Shown: piece by piece, positions 1-10,517 of the stretch | Layout of the letters: each line of letters opens with the position of its first letter | Numbering within the stretch: the stretch's first letter is position 1 | Source of the DNA: Apostichopus californicus | Taxonomy: Eukaryota; Echinodermata; Holothuroidea; Aspidochirotida; Stichopodidae | Reading direction: 5' to 3' | Length of the DNA: 20,186 nucleotides | Assembly: GCA_020650975.1 (NCBI GenBank) | Contig: JAIPMN010000698.1 | Span: 13,184-33,369 of the forward strand | Program-made: the position numbers and the translations under genes | The notes under the pieces: generated by a model | The model's database searches: none | The model's input: only the letters and a program-made list of their open reading frames with translations | Told to the model about the DNA's origin: nothing

Positions 1-111
1 TATTTTCTGGGATCGATGGTGGTGTCTAACACTTCTGTTACACCTCATTCGAAACTAGGTCAGATTACCGGCATGAGACGTTTCTTTGTGCGCGAGTCTT
101 CACATCCTTGA
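1..111 (+). other. Open frame at left edge, possibly the end of an exon
   Basis: Frame 1 is open from the window edge to a TGA at 109-111, just before the donor-like AAG/GTAAGG at 114/115. The residues include SKLGQITGMRRFF, reminiscent of the first strands of type-B carboxylesterases. The stop precedes the donor, so the exon idea needs a frameshift or is wrong. Confidence 0.15.
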
Positions 112-411
112 AGGTAAGGATTTCATGCCTTGATGGTCTAAAAGGTTCAATTTTCAAGAAGAGCAAATCCGCAAAACCACACTCTGCATGCAGGGGTATT
201 TCCATCTATATAACAATTGGAATGCGGTGGATGGAAACCAAAGCTAATATAACGTGTGGGTTTAACAGAAAAGGAAAACAAGTCTCAACTTTCCCAGGTT
301 TGAATTATAGAGACTGTGATTTGAGGTTGGCTGTGCAAAAAACAATCGTATACTGACTTTACCTGTTTATTCTTTGTTCCTCAAACAGGAGAGAAACACA
401 CTTTTACGTAC

Positions 412-430
412 GGGGTGGTGGGGGGGGGGG
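412..430. repeat. Poly-G tract
   Basis: A GGGG-T-GG-T stretch leads into a run of eleven G. It is one of ten G or C runs of 11 or more in this window, all in AT-rich surroundings. Confidence 0.85.
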
Positions 431-541
431 CTAAGATGTTAAATGGTCCAGGGGAGGGGTTGAAGGGGACGGATGACCCCGCCCCTTTTAGTTTTTTGTT
501 CAATGTTGAAGAATTTTCGACAGTTTAGGTTGTATCACATA

Positions 542-571
542 AATATATACATATATATATTGTGTGTGTAT
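542..571. repeat. AT then GT microsatellite
   Basis: ATATAC and (AT)n pass into (TG)n and TATACATG, a compound dinucleotide repeat. Confidence 0.75.
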
Positions 572-666
572 ACATGTAATAAATTAATGTATTGCACACT
601 AAGAAGGTTTGTAATATTCTGCCAGTGGCGGGGAGGCAGAGGCTGATTTTGTTTCTTGTGGTTAAA

Positions 667-682
667 CCCCCCCCCCCTCCCC
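667..682. repeat. Poly-C tract
   Basis: Eleven C are followed by TCCCC. It sits 240 bp from the poly-G tract at 412-430 with opposite orientation, so the two could pair as an imperfect inverted repeat. Confidence 0.85.
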
Positions 683-1887
683 TGCCCTCAGAAATAAACG
701 TGGTTGCGCTCCTGCTCTCAAATGAATTAAGAGAAAATTGAAAATGAACCTGCAATGGTATAGAGTCTGTGTTTCGGGATAACCACAGCTAATATGACAT
801 GGACATAATTCACGTTGGCTCCAATAAAACAACGTGAAGGAGCAAATGAGTAGTTTTCAGTTTTTGTTTTATATTCTTCTATTGTATGGGAACATTAAAA
901 CTTGATTCATTTGTAAAAGGGGCACATAGTATACAAACCTTTTTCCGAGCAAAGATAACTCCCTAAACAATCTCTTTTGTTTTACCTTTCTTTTCTAAGA
1001 CCTTTGTTTACTCTATAGAGATTTCATTCGGATCTCGGTATAGTCGACCCTGATCTCTGTCCTGCAGGTGAAAATCCCTATATAGTTGGATCCGATCTTG
1101 TGTACAAGCAAGTCTAGGTATAATAACGCATGGAATATCCCATATAGAGCAAATAAAAACATAAAGAATTTAATGAATAATAACAATTATAATTCAATAA
1201 TGAAATATCAAAACACATGTACATTCAGTCAGCTACCGCAAATCGGCAATGGCAACCACAAAATTGTAATCTTAGAACAGAATGTGCAGGGCCCACTTTA
1301 ACGAATCTTTAAAAAAAAAACAATTCCCGAAGGCAGTTAACCTAAGGAAACCTAGTATAAGGTTTATACTATCTCTAGTCTTCAACTTGACAAGTCGTTA
1401 ACCGTCGGTGACTTGCCATCTGCAAACAACATTCACCTCGAAAGGGCCTTCACATCGTCTGTTATCAAAACAAACAAAAAAGAAAAATCAGTTTAAAGAC
1501 CACAAACCAAACGGCAAAAAACCTGTCAAACTCATTTTCGATATTTTTTGTTTTGTGAAAAACTTGTTGTTGGTATATAATGAATGTTCAAATGTTCTCA
1601 TAAATCATTGTGGATTCCATATATTTACGTGTATGCGCATCCTGTGATTCCACACAAAGTTAAAAGATATAGGCCGAAGTTGAAGCCCAGACGGCAACAT
1701 GCGAGGAATATCTCAAATTGAATTTCATATAGGCCTGCATAATTATAGGCTATGTATATAGAGGCCTTCTGTTTATATCGGTCAAACGCTTTCACCAAAG
1801 ATGACGGAAGTCCTTCAGAAGGACCAGAGTATTAGGTCCATAGCAGCTGTAGCAAGGACATCGAAATGTTGTAGATTACCGTAGCGA

Positions 1888-1898
1888 CCCCCCCCCCC
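1888..1898. repeat. Poly-C tract
   Basis: Eleven C are followed by a mixed C/T stretch (TTCCCTTCCCC). Confidence 0.85.
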
Positions 1899-2081
1899 TT
1901 CCCTTCCCCACAATAATGTAGGCTTATCGATATCAAGGAGTCCATCTCCCATATAAGCAAAGTCATATATTCTTACACCAGAAGTTTTCACTTTTTCAGT
2001 CCTGCCTTCGGCCTGTACAAGTATACACCAAAGATGCAAAGGCGATATTTGAGCCGTGCAGTGAAACTATGGTATATCTCA

Positions 2082-2098
2082 CCCCCCCCCCCCACCCC
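2082..2098. repeat. Poly-C tract
   Basis: Twelve C, then ACCCC. The spacing of under 200 bp from the tract at 1888 makes this the densest pair in the window. Confidence 0.85.
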
Positions 2099-2890
2099 TT
2101 CGTTTTCACTAACATCATGTGCATCCCTACCAAAACTGAAATGCTTTGATACGCCACTGCTTGGTCTTGGCCCAAAGAACATTTGCTATAAGCATTAACG
2201 TTCTAAATATAACAACGCTTTGCTTCGAAAAAAATGCCACTGTCTGATCGAAATAGCGTACGTAGTTGGAGAGAATTGGGAAAAGCTGATGACCAACGCT
2301 GTATATTGAGCTGATGGAGCGCGTTACGCACGAGACGCAAATCGACGCAGAATGATGTCTAGCAATATTTATCAAAGCAAAAAACTGGGAGGGGAATGGG
2401 GAGGGGAAGGAGGAGATTGAGATGGAGTTGAAAACAGATGTGGTAAGGTTGCAATTATATGCCTCTTAGTACACTTGGGGTCTGATATACATTCCATATG
2501 GTCTGCATATCATCCTATACGGTAGGACGTTGCTCTTGGCCGGGGCTATGTTTGTTGCTACCATCATTGTTTCAGATGGAGATCAATTCTGCGTATTCGA
2601 GGGGAGGGGTGGATATTGGAGGAACCGAAATATGTTGGATTTGGTCACTACCGCAAAAGCCACTAGACATAATAGGCCTATAACCGATAGCAATAACCTG
2701 ATTGCATTGGTAGTAATGCCCGGTGATACAACTTGTATGCTAAACAATATAGGATATTGCTTATTTTGTTACTGGTAATTAATGTGGTCAGCACCCAGCG
2801 TGATCGTCTGTCAGTTAGTCTGTTACTACCTTCATCGCCCCTCCCCGTTTATTGATAATTCTGCTTTTCAATCATCTCTGGTTTTGAACG

Positions 2891-3277
2891 GTGGTTCAAA
2901 AGTTAAAAGATTACCGCAAGGTTTTCGTCTGCAAAATCGATTTGCCTGAATCTAATGTCAATTTCAAACATATTTATTTTGATGCTATTTGTCGCGTAGT
3001 CTTCGGGCGGATAGATCTTGTCAACACCTACTGGTTTTATCTGGGGATAGCAAAGGATCGATCGTCAGTCGAAAAATGCAAATCAATTATTACACACTAT
3101 AGCAGAATAGTTAGAAGACGAACCTTGTGTGGTATATCTTCATTGCTGAGGCGATGTACCAGGTTATATAGTGCCATTTTCTCTCGACAATTAGCGTACA
3201 CTACCATTAAACTGTATTTCCAACGTTGCCACACAAAACTGACTTTAAATGTTTGCGCTTTCATACTCCGCAATTGA
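2891..3277 (+). other. Unassigned open frame without ATG start, 128 codons
   Basis: This is the longest upstream stretch without stops apart from 4309-4698. It begins at GTG, has no clear splice sites and shows no recognised domain. The order FYLGI, S-VEKCKSI and LCGISSLLRRC vaguely recalls the segment after the catalytic motif in Gypsy-type reverse transcriptases, but the similarity is too weak for a call. Chance is the likeliest explanation. Confidence 0.15.
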
Positions 3278-3857
3278 GTCTAAGACACGCATGGAAACGC
3301 TATAATATGGGTTCATCACACTGAGTCGAGAATATCGCGCCGGGCCACGGAAACCAACATCTATGGGTAAACAGCCACTGACAGCAAATTCTGTAACAAG
3401 TGATTATGTCTCTCGTTGTGCAAAGACAACCTCAACAATTAAACGAACATTCGACCGGTTTGAAGAAGATCTGAGATGTCAGACAGACTTGGACCCGTTG
3501 TCATGACGACCATACATACACGTCAAATGTCTTAAAGCGGCATCCCGGGTTGATGTTACATAATTCTATGTCACCTTTTATTTTACTCGTACCGAAGTAA
3601 TGTACCGGTATATACACGCACATTAACCCAAGGTCAACTGTAACTCGACTTTGGCCTGATGAGAGATGCGCGGGAAACTACAGCCCCGAGGCCCGGGTCA
3701 TTGAGGGGGCCGAGAAAGTATAAATGTGCTCTTGAATATGAGATACTGACTATAGTGCATCCGCATTAATAATAATATACTCAACAGCTTAGGGAAACAT
3801 GAATAGTGCAAAAAAAGGTGTCTCGCGATGATAAGATTGTCACGGGGCACGAACTAA

Positions 3858-3878
3858 CCCCCCCCCCCCCCTCGCCCC
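3858..3878. repeat. Poly-C tract
   Basis: Fourteen C are followed by TCGCCCC. The tract lies at the end of the protein-like minus-strand segment ending near 3870. Confidence 0.85.
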
Positions 3879-4058
3879 TCTCATGTTCGTCCTCTGACAT
3901 CGTGGTGGCCCCAATTACCACGTCCTGCATCAACTCCTCAGAGACCTCACCGATCTGGAATTCTGGCCTGTGCATCTTTCTGATTTGGACAATGGGCTTC
4001 CTAATCTGGCCGGATATCTAGCATTCCGCGGTTTATACCACAGACCTCCTCCATCAAT
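3870..4058 (-). pseudogene. Protein-like segment, possible pseudogene or exon, unidentified
   Basis: On the minus strand an open frame runs from about 4018 to the poly-C tract, starting ISGQIRKPIVQIRKMHRPEF and continuing through IGEVSEELMQDVV, then MSEDEHERGEG. Its composition is unusually protein-like for this AT-rich region, with many E, D and K residues and higher local GC. Upstream another frame begins with an ATG at about 4050 (MEEVCGINRGMLDIRPD) and stops at 4003-4001, so one frame change would join the two. The open frame ends in a poly-G-coded glycine run. I recognise no family. It may be a decayed mobile-element or gene fragment, an exon (GTGAGG near 3955 could be a donor), or chance. 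Confidence 0.25.
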
Positions 4059-4880
4059 GTATACCGGTAGCATTTAACGCAGGGCAAGCTGCATCAAGTT
4101 CATGAAACTGACTGCCAGTGGTTTAGCTTATACTTGTAGCAATACAGGGTATAAGCAAAGAAACAAAAACAAAACACCAGGGACTAATTTGTGTGATGTT
4201 CACACGACATGTATATGTTATACTTTGTTCACGCCACACAGAATAATGTTAGGCATCGTAAACTATATGTAACTTGACAGAAGCATTTGTGGTAATGTCA
4301 AATACCTGATGATAATGGACAGAGATAATAAACATTGTTTTCATCCTGATGGTGGTAATACCTACTTTGAAATAACTGTCAAAGATTTGCCGCCAAACCA
4401 CAACACGATACAGAATCTTTATAGAAAGGTTATTGATAAAAAAAAAAAAAAGACTTCTTGTAGACATAAATCAGTTCATGCACGTTTAAACTTGAATCAA
4501 AACTTTAGCTTAACGCCTCATATCTTTACCCAATGTCAAACTTATTCCTTATTACCATATGATACCATGTGTATGTGTTGTCTGCATAGCACCCGACCTC
4601 CCAACCGATTGTGTGTATGGGAGAGGCCTAGAGTATACGACGCTACAACGGATACAAGTATTATTAGAATTTATTTCCCTTATATTGAGAAAGCTTAAAG
4701 GTATTTATATTTTTGCAATTGCTTCCACGTTTTTGACTTATCATGCGGTAAAGAATAATTATCATTTATATTGGGAGAGGAGCAGGGTGGTGCTGAAGAT
4801 GGTGGGTGAATGGTGTTGGTGGTTGTATCGTTTTATATGAAGCTCTAAGATGCAAAGGTGTCACAGTTACGTATTTAGGT

Positions 4881-4970
4881 TTTAATGCATTTAAGTTGCA
4901 TTAAGCATGCATTTATGCATACATTTATGCATTTAATGCATCACATGCATTTAAGTTGTGCATGCATTTT
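4881..4970. repeat. ATGCAT/TGCATTTA-rich cluster
   Basis: About seven occurrences of TGCATTT or AATGCAT fall in 90 bp, several as the self-complementary GCATGCAT or ATGCAT, and CATTTAAGTTG appears twice. It looks like a degenerate short-unit satellite. ATGCAT also resembles half of the POU/octamer motif, but no function is claimed. Confidence 0.65.
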
Positions 4971-5104
4971 CTTTGCCCACATGTTGTCGTAAATGATGTC
5001 AGTCAATAAGGGGTATTCAGATCCAATATTTGAGTAAGTGATGGGATGGCTGGGTATATAAACCCCATTTCTTGTTTGTTCTCAATCTTTGCCTTACAAA
5101 TACC

Positions 5105-5157
5105 GTTACGTTGCAAAAACAACCCATGTCCTTTAAATTACTTATCTAGTTTCTTTT
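5105..5157. repeat. Diverged partial copy of the 6612 repeat unit
   Basis: GTTACGTTGCAAAAACAACC followed by ATGT and CTTTAAAT matches the start of the 6612/6728 units. Similarity fades after about 35 bp. This suggests an older dispersed repeat family, of which the 6.6-6.8 kb pair is a later duplication. Confidence 0.4.
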
Positions 5158-5194
5158 CCTTTGTCTCTTCTTTCTTTTTCTGTCGAGTAAAGTG

Positions 5195-5238
5195 AGGGAG
5201 GGGGTAGGGTAGGGTAGGGTAGGGTAAGGTAGGGGAGG
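5195..5238 (+). repeat. GGGTA pentamer array, G-quadruplex candidate
   Basis: A run of (GGGTA) units (5202-5226) is flanked by GAGGGAGGGG and AGGGGAGG, giving at least six G-runs of three or more with 1-3 base loops. It directly follows a pyrimidine-rich stretch (5150-5182), so the strand asymmetry flips abruptly. The unit is 5 bp, not the 6-bp TTAGGG telomere unit. Confidence 0.7.
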
Positions 5239-5376
5239 TATAAGTTATTGGTGGCAATTGCTAAGTATTACGAACTACTAACAGACGTTCTGCATCTCAG
5301 TTGCACCGTTCCTACTTAGTAGTGGAACCCTCCTGAATGCGTCTCCCAAAAGCCACGTGTCAATACTGTACACACG

Positions 5377-5391
5377 CTCTCTCTCTCTCTT
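5377..5391. repeat. (CT)n microsatellite
   Basis: About seven CT units. Confidence 0.75.
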
Positions 5392-6611
5392 CGAACATAC
5401 AAACAGGGAGTCGCTTGAACACAAACAGTAGTTAAACTGATTCTTCAGCACTCAACGCTATGTCAGGATGATTGAATACCATCACGGACGGGTGTTTTTT
5501 GTTTGTGTTTTTATATGTGTGTGAGTTATCACTAGTTATCTAACAGTCTTTGCTCACAGAAAGGTTTGTAAAGGGTTTACAGAAGATAATCACAAAGATA
5601 CATCACCAGTGAGTGTTTATTCAGTTACAATACTAGTCCTTATCCCGCTCTACGAAAGTTTATTTGGTTTAAGAATTTCATTTTCAAAACTGCGACCCCT
5701 GTAATAGTCAAGATGTCATCACTTCATTCGAATCAGGTTCAACCTGCAGCTGCTGTTACGTTAAAGCTTCAGTTTGAGCTCGGTTTTTAGAAGTTTGTGT
5801 CATTCAGCTAATTCTCGTCATATTCATAAGTAATTAGACACCCCCCAAAATCAAAGTTGCTGATTATGTTGTTAATAGCAACCATTTGACTATACACGTA
5901 ATTGTAGCGAGTTATGGACCGTTTGGCGTGTACAGTGCAGAACAGTTTGAATCCCTCCAAATTTAACCCTTGTTACAACCTTTTACATTTCACTTAAAAA
6001 ACCTGGAAAGGTTTTAAACAAACTCCATTATTCATGTTGCCATTTTTGGTGAACTAAAATGACCGGTTATGTTAATTGAGGTTGGCTTTCCTTTCTTTAC
6101 GGGTTGGGTTTATATTAGCTGCATTTTATCGATCACGCGGAACAGTTGCCAAGGAAACAAGCATGGGAAGATACGAAACTTTCCAAAAAAGCAAAATTGA
6201 CGGTGCATAATTATAAAGTAAGGAATGCACGTGCGCTATTAACTTGTCTTGAGCAACATTGTGTTTGCCGCTTATTAAACACGACATATTGCATGGTAGA
6301 GACCGGACCCCATCCTTGCTTCAGCCGCTATGGGATTAGCTCAATATAACTGCTATGTGACTAGTGTTGTAGACCTAGGTTCAGAATTATAGAGAATGAT
6401 GCATGATGCTTGCTTTGACAAATAACGCTCTAAAAATCTGTTCAAGTAGATTTTTGAGTCGGTTACGATAACTTTTTTTCTAACATTTACTCCCGATATG
6501 ACGATCGCAACCCGCGAGCTTAATACAAATACCGACTCGATCATATTTGTTTTAAAACCCAAAGTAATAAGTTAATAATATCTTAAATATATGTGTATGT
6601 GTGACAGGATT

Positions 6612-6842
6612 GTGACGTTGCAAACACAACCATGCTGCTGCTTTAACCACTTCTGTTTATGACTCCCTTGTAGTACATTCACACAATACCAATGTATGTT
6701 TCGCTGATGCATATTCATGATGAATCAGTGACGTCACAAGCACAACCACATGTAGCTACTTTAAATCATTTAAGTTTATGACTCCCTTGTAATGCACAGA
6801 GTACCTGTGTATATGTTTCCGCTGTTGCATATCCATGTCGGC
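6612..6842. repeat. Two-copy tandem duplication, 116-bp period
   Basis: Copy 1 starts at 6612 with GTGACGTTGCAAACACAACC and copy 2 at 6728 with GTGACGTCACAAGCACAACC. Both continue with a CTTTAA stretch, the shared TTTATGACTCCCTTGTA, a TATGTTT/CGCTG stretch and GCATAT-CATG. The copies have diverged by many substitutions and a few indels. A partial third copy, further diverged, appears at about 5105-5157. No coding potential is seen. Confidence 0.7.
6729..6736. promoter_or_regulatory. CRE motif TGACGTCA in duplicated unit
   Basis: A perfect CREB/ATF octamer is present in copy 2 of the 116-bp duplication. Copy 1 has TGACGTTG instead, so the site was made or lost after duplication. Confidence 0.3.
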
Positions 6843-8941
6843 GGAAAAGATGACCGGGCGACGAACTATGGAGCAGAGAATTTAATTCATTATTATTCGC
6901 CTATTATCACTTTACATTTTGAAAACATAATTAGGGAGTTGTCTTGTTTTGATCAGTTGGCATTTTATACAAATTAAGACTCACTTTAGATTTGTTACGT
7001 AATATGCAGACCAAACGCCAAAAAGCTGCTTTAAGTTTACAACAACAACAAAAACCAAGAGGCGAGAGAATACTTTGACAGTATGGTATCACAGTATGGT
7101 ACAACCGTCAAATACAAAGGTCACTTTTACCAGTTAACTGAGTTGTGTGTTTATTTCTCTTTCAGCGATGCAAATCAAAAATATACTCACAAACTGACGA
7201 ATTGAAAAACGATTAGACTGATGAAAAATGACTTAAATATAACAAACTCCTGTTATCACATTGTTGTCCCCTTCAAAATCGCACGATTTTTGCACCTATT
7301 TCATAAAACAAATGGCAAGCATGGAAGAAATATGGTGACCGGTTGTGTTGATATGGGTTTCAAGAAAAGAAAGAAAAAGTTTGGGTCTCTTGTTGCTATC
7401 TGGAATAAATAAAAATGTTTGAAGGTACTAGACATGTAGAAATATATGAAAGTGCCGTTGATACTGACGGCTAGGGCAATGTAATGTCAGTATCTGTAAC
7501 TTTATTTGAGTCGTCTTCTAGTCATGACCTTTGACAAAAGAAAGTAAAACATACTGAAAAAAAAGTCAGATTTAACAACTTTTGGACCAAGGATTAGAAC
7601 CTTAGATATAAAATTTATTTCAACGGTGTAAAAAAAAACAATCTGAGGCATATATCCCCAACCGATGCCCCAATAACTTTGGTGGCAACGAGTCGGGATG
7701 GAGTGGATTAGGGTGGGGAGCGGAGGTGGCTACTATGAGAACAAGATTTTGGAAATATATTTTCTTTTACTTAAGTCCGTGCACCAAAACACACACTATA
7801 CTGATGAAATTAGACAATTTTTTTTTTTAAATTTAAAAAATACTTTCATGAAGGCTGTGCGACATGAAAGTTTCTTAATTTGATGAAAAAGATTAATAAT
7901 TCGCTCAGTATAGAACTAAGATGATATAAGTCACATAAGAACCTTATTGTTAGAATTGATAGAAATTAAATTGAACAAATTATATATGAATGTTAGTATA
8001 TACATGGCTTGGTCAGACGCAAAATTTGCAAACCAAATCAAAATGCTCCTTTGAAACATTTACGTCATGGAAAAGACATAAACCAAAAATATTAGGGTTT
8101 AGTTCACTCACAGGTTCAAACATGTGATTCTTTCCTATCTGTACTATTTGTTTACTTGTTTCTTGTTTCTACTGGTTTTGCTGTAATGTCCAACGAACCA
8201 TTTAAGGTGTGACCTTTGGTGGTCAATAGACAATTTCTACCACATGAGACTGATGATTTTATATGTGATTTAACATTCATATACCAAAGATCGACTTACT
8301 TTTAAAGCAAAGAGTACAGACTTATTTCCTTAACGTTGTTTCAACATGTCAACAGCGTTCAGTGAAAAGTATAACGTTCTGCCGTGCTATTTTATCATTA
8401 TGGCGGTTTCACGGCTTTGCCCAAGCCAACCATGTACAGTGCGCTTAGCAACCAACTTACAAACACATGGCATAACTTCGACTCGTTTCTAAAATGGAAC
8501 GGTCTAAATTGTTTAGTCACAAATAGAGTAAAACAACATGAACGCACGTTCTATATACTGCGTTAAGTATACATTTATAGGTCTTGTACGTTTGATTATT
8601 ATCCAATTAAATTATATGCATGGTATTAAAAATGAATATTCATCGTATGTTTTTCTGTTTATTGAAATAATCTGTACATATTCATCTATTGTATGTTTTT
8701 TTCTACCTCCGTTGAAGTTGTCGTTGCGGTAACCGGATTGGTGCATTGTTTGCAAATATGGCCAAATCACTTAAATGACATGCGCAGACAGATTTTACCG
8801 GTTGCCAGGGAAAGGGTGGCGATTCTTTCAGTCGGATTATATATTATTTTGTTTGGAGACCGACAAATAATGTTACGTTCATTGTTGTCCAATTTTCTCG
8901 ATTCTTCATTTTAGAAGTCGAGCTCAGTGTGATCATCTTCG

Positions 8942-9023
8942 CCAGTCACTCACTATTCAATCTTTACGCTGTATATTTTTCTCCAGGCACTTACTATACA
9001 ATTTTTACGCTGTATATTGTTCG
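8942..9023. repeat. Two-copy tandem duplication, 41-bp period
   Basis: Two adjacent 41-bp units start with CCAG at 8942 and 8983. They share CACT-ACTAT-CAAT and TTTACGCTGTATATT, with about seven differences between them. It is non-coding and lies about 850 bp before the gene's start codon. Confidence 0.75.
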
Positions 9024-9766
9024 GTTATTGCTATTTTGAAGTTTCGTATTCGTGTTTCATTATTCCGCATCAAGGATTACAAACTGCTAGTTCTTAGGGA
9101 CTTATGTTTGGAATAAATCAAGAGAAATTCTTCAAAGTTACCTTCAAATTGTTCACAGTTTCTGTTGTCGTATCGCAAAAGGCAGAAGATTGCCCGAGAA
9201 GTAATAAAGTTCCAGGTTGTCTCCTTTAAAAAAAATTGTATATATGCAATCCGTATAGATTTAAATTAGATTAATCCGAAAAGGGGGGCATTCTTATTCT
9301 CTATTGCAAGATATCTGAATGTGAATTTATAACTAAAACAATATTTAAAAAAAAAAAAAAATTCACACCGAAGACATTTGGGATAGACAGTTCATGGACG
9401 GGCTACCCCTGTACCTCCATAGCGGATAGAATACGTTGTTACAAGCATTTATTGTACCTCAGAGACCCCACCAACATCGTCAGGGGTGCTGTTAATTCTG
9501 TCTACTCGCACGCATCCAGCGCAGTTATATTCCTTTCAAAGGCCACGTGTGGTGTCGCGTCTTTACCGTTAAAGGGAGAGAAAAAAATCAACGTTACAAA
9601 CACTTACATGATTTACTTACTATGCAATGATTTTTTAGCATTCCTTGGGGAGTTTAAGAAGCGAGCCGTCTATATTTTTGATATATTTCAAACGTTTTAT
9701 ACTGAGTTTGTAGGAAAGGGAAGAAAATTAGGCTTTCGAATTTCGAAGGGAATTGCATTCGAGTAG

Positions 9767-9870
9767 TAAGAACAAACTTGGAAGTTATTTCGTCAAGAAA
9801 ACGACAGAAAAAGAAAAAGAAAAAAGAAAAGAATTAAGAAAAAGCTAACTTTGAATTCATCGTAATAAAA
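9767..9870 (+). promoter_or_regulatory. Probable 5' UTR / promoter-proximal region
   Basis: The stretch before the ATG contains a purine-rich run of AAG/AAAG units (about 9797-9845) and a stop in frame with the coding start. TATA-like sequence (TATATTTT, near 9671) lies about 200 bp upstream of the ATG, so it could serve a transcript with a longer leader. The transcription start cannot be placed from sequence alone, and an upstream non-coding exon is possible. Confidence 0.35.
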
Positions 9871-10325
9871 ATGGTCGCTAGTTCGCTGTATCTTGTTGTA
9901 ATTCAGTTCCTATCAGTATTTGTGGCGTTTTTGGCAGTCGCGAGTGGGAAAACAATGTACCGTCCTCATCGATATCACAACAGGATATTTCATCCAAACG
10001 AGAGACAGGATCCTCATCGCACTCGGCGAGATGATGACTGCCAAGATGACGAATGGGAAAGTATGACATTTGCAGGAAGAGTTGCCAATGGTGATTCAGA
10101 TGGCATTCTTCAGGGGCTTGTTTTACGACTAATAAACGCTAGAAACCCTCTACAGCCGTACACTGGGAAGGGTTTGTACACTGCCGAGGTTCGAGTTGAC
10201 TGCCTTTACAGGGGTTGGGGATACGGGGCTGTTGTCAATATCTCTGGGTTTGGTGAAACCAATGACTGCGTCGAAACACACGTGTCAGATGGAAAATCAT
10301 ATATTTTTCTGGTTCAGACAGATTG
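9871..10325 (+). CDS. Exon 1 of secreted NtA (N-terminal agrin)-like protein
   Basis: This exon encodes residues 1-151 plus two bases of codon 152. The ATG has a good context (A at -3, G at +4), and an in-frame TAA at 9835-9837 with no ATG in between fixes the start. Residues about 5-24 are hydrophobic and end in AVASG, a typical signal peptide. A basic linker follows and ends in RTRR (50-53), a furin-type site. From Cys57 the pattern resembles the agrin NtA domain, which has a TIMP-like OB fold and binds the laminin coiled coil: Cys, then FAGRV (68-71 region), a strand with EVRVDC (106-111), then the hallmark ISGFG (124-128), Cys133, and IFLVQ (145-149). N123 lies in an N-glycosylation sequon (NIS). 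The reading frame runs into a consensus donor, GATTG/GTAAGT, at 10325/10326. The family call rests on remembered motif similarity, not a search. Laminin binding is not shown and should not be assumed. Another NTR/TIMP-like family is the main alternative. Confidence 0.82.
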
Positions 10326-10487
10326 GTAAGTGAACCTCTTTTAAAAATTAAAACAAAATTGTAAATCTAACTTAGACACTTTAAGCTTACACTGTCAACT
10401 AGCTTCTTATGCATATATAGTTGAGGAGCCGTGAAATGTTTGAAGTAGATTTTTTACCAAGCCGCTTCTGAACCTAAGATTTGAGTT

Positions 10488-10517
10488 AAAAAGTCATTTT
10501 AAAAGTCATTTTAAAAG
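10488..10517. repeat. 12-bp tandem repeat AAAAGTCATTTT
   Basis: About 2.4 copies occur near the start of the intron. Each unit is partly self-complementary (AAAA and TTTT ends). Confidence 0.65.

Larger units (their letters stand above)
112..3850. other. Intergenic region without a supported gene
   Basis: This AT-rich sequence carries four poly-G/C tracts and one dinucleotide repeat. Open frames are short, often run through homopolymers, and have no recognised domain or convincing splice context. Confidence 0.6.
4070..9766. other. Intergenic region without a supported gene
   Basis: Apart from the repeats listed separately, I see nothing coding here. The 129-codon open frame at 4309-4698 is rich in poly-A-coded lysine and has no known motif. 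The frame at 9452-9766, just before the gene, begins at TTG and shows no domain. The 26-codon ATG frame at 5713-5790 is too short to judge. Confidence 0.55.

Noticed and set aside
2891-3277. Possible Gypsy reverse-transcriptase remnant
   Set aside because: The resemblance is a few hydrophobic and arginine positions. The YxDD catalytic motif and flanking integrase or RNase H sequence are not seen.
4309-4698. 129-codon open frame on the + strand
   Set aside because: It runs through a poly-A stretch coding lysines, has no recognisable domain and no splice context, and its length is possible by chance in this region.
5195-5238. Interstitial telomere repeat
   Set aside because: The unit is GGGTA, lacking the second T of TTAGGG, and the array is only about five units long.
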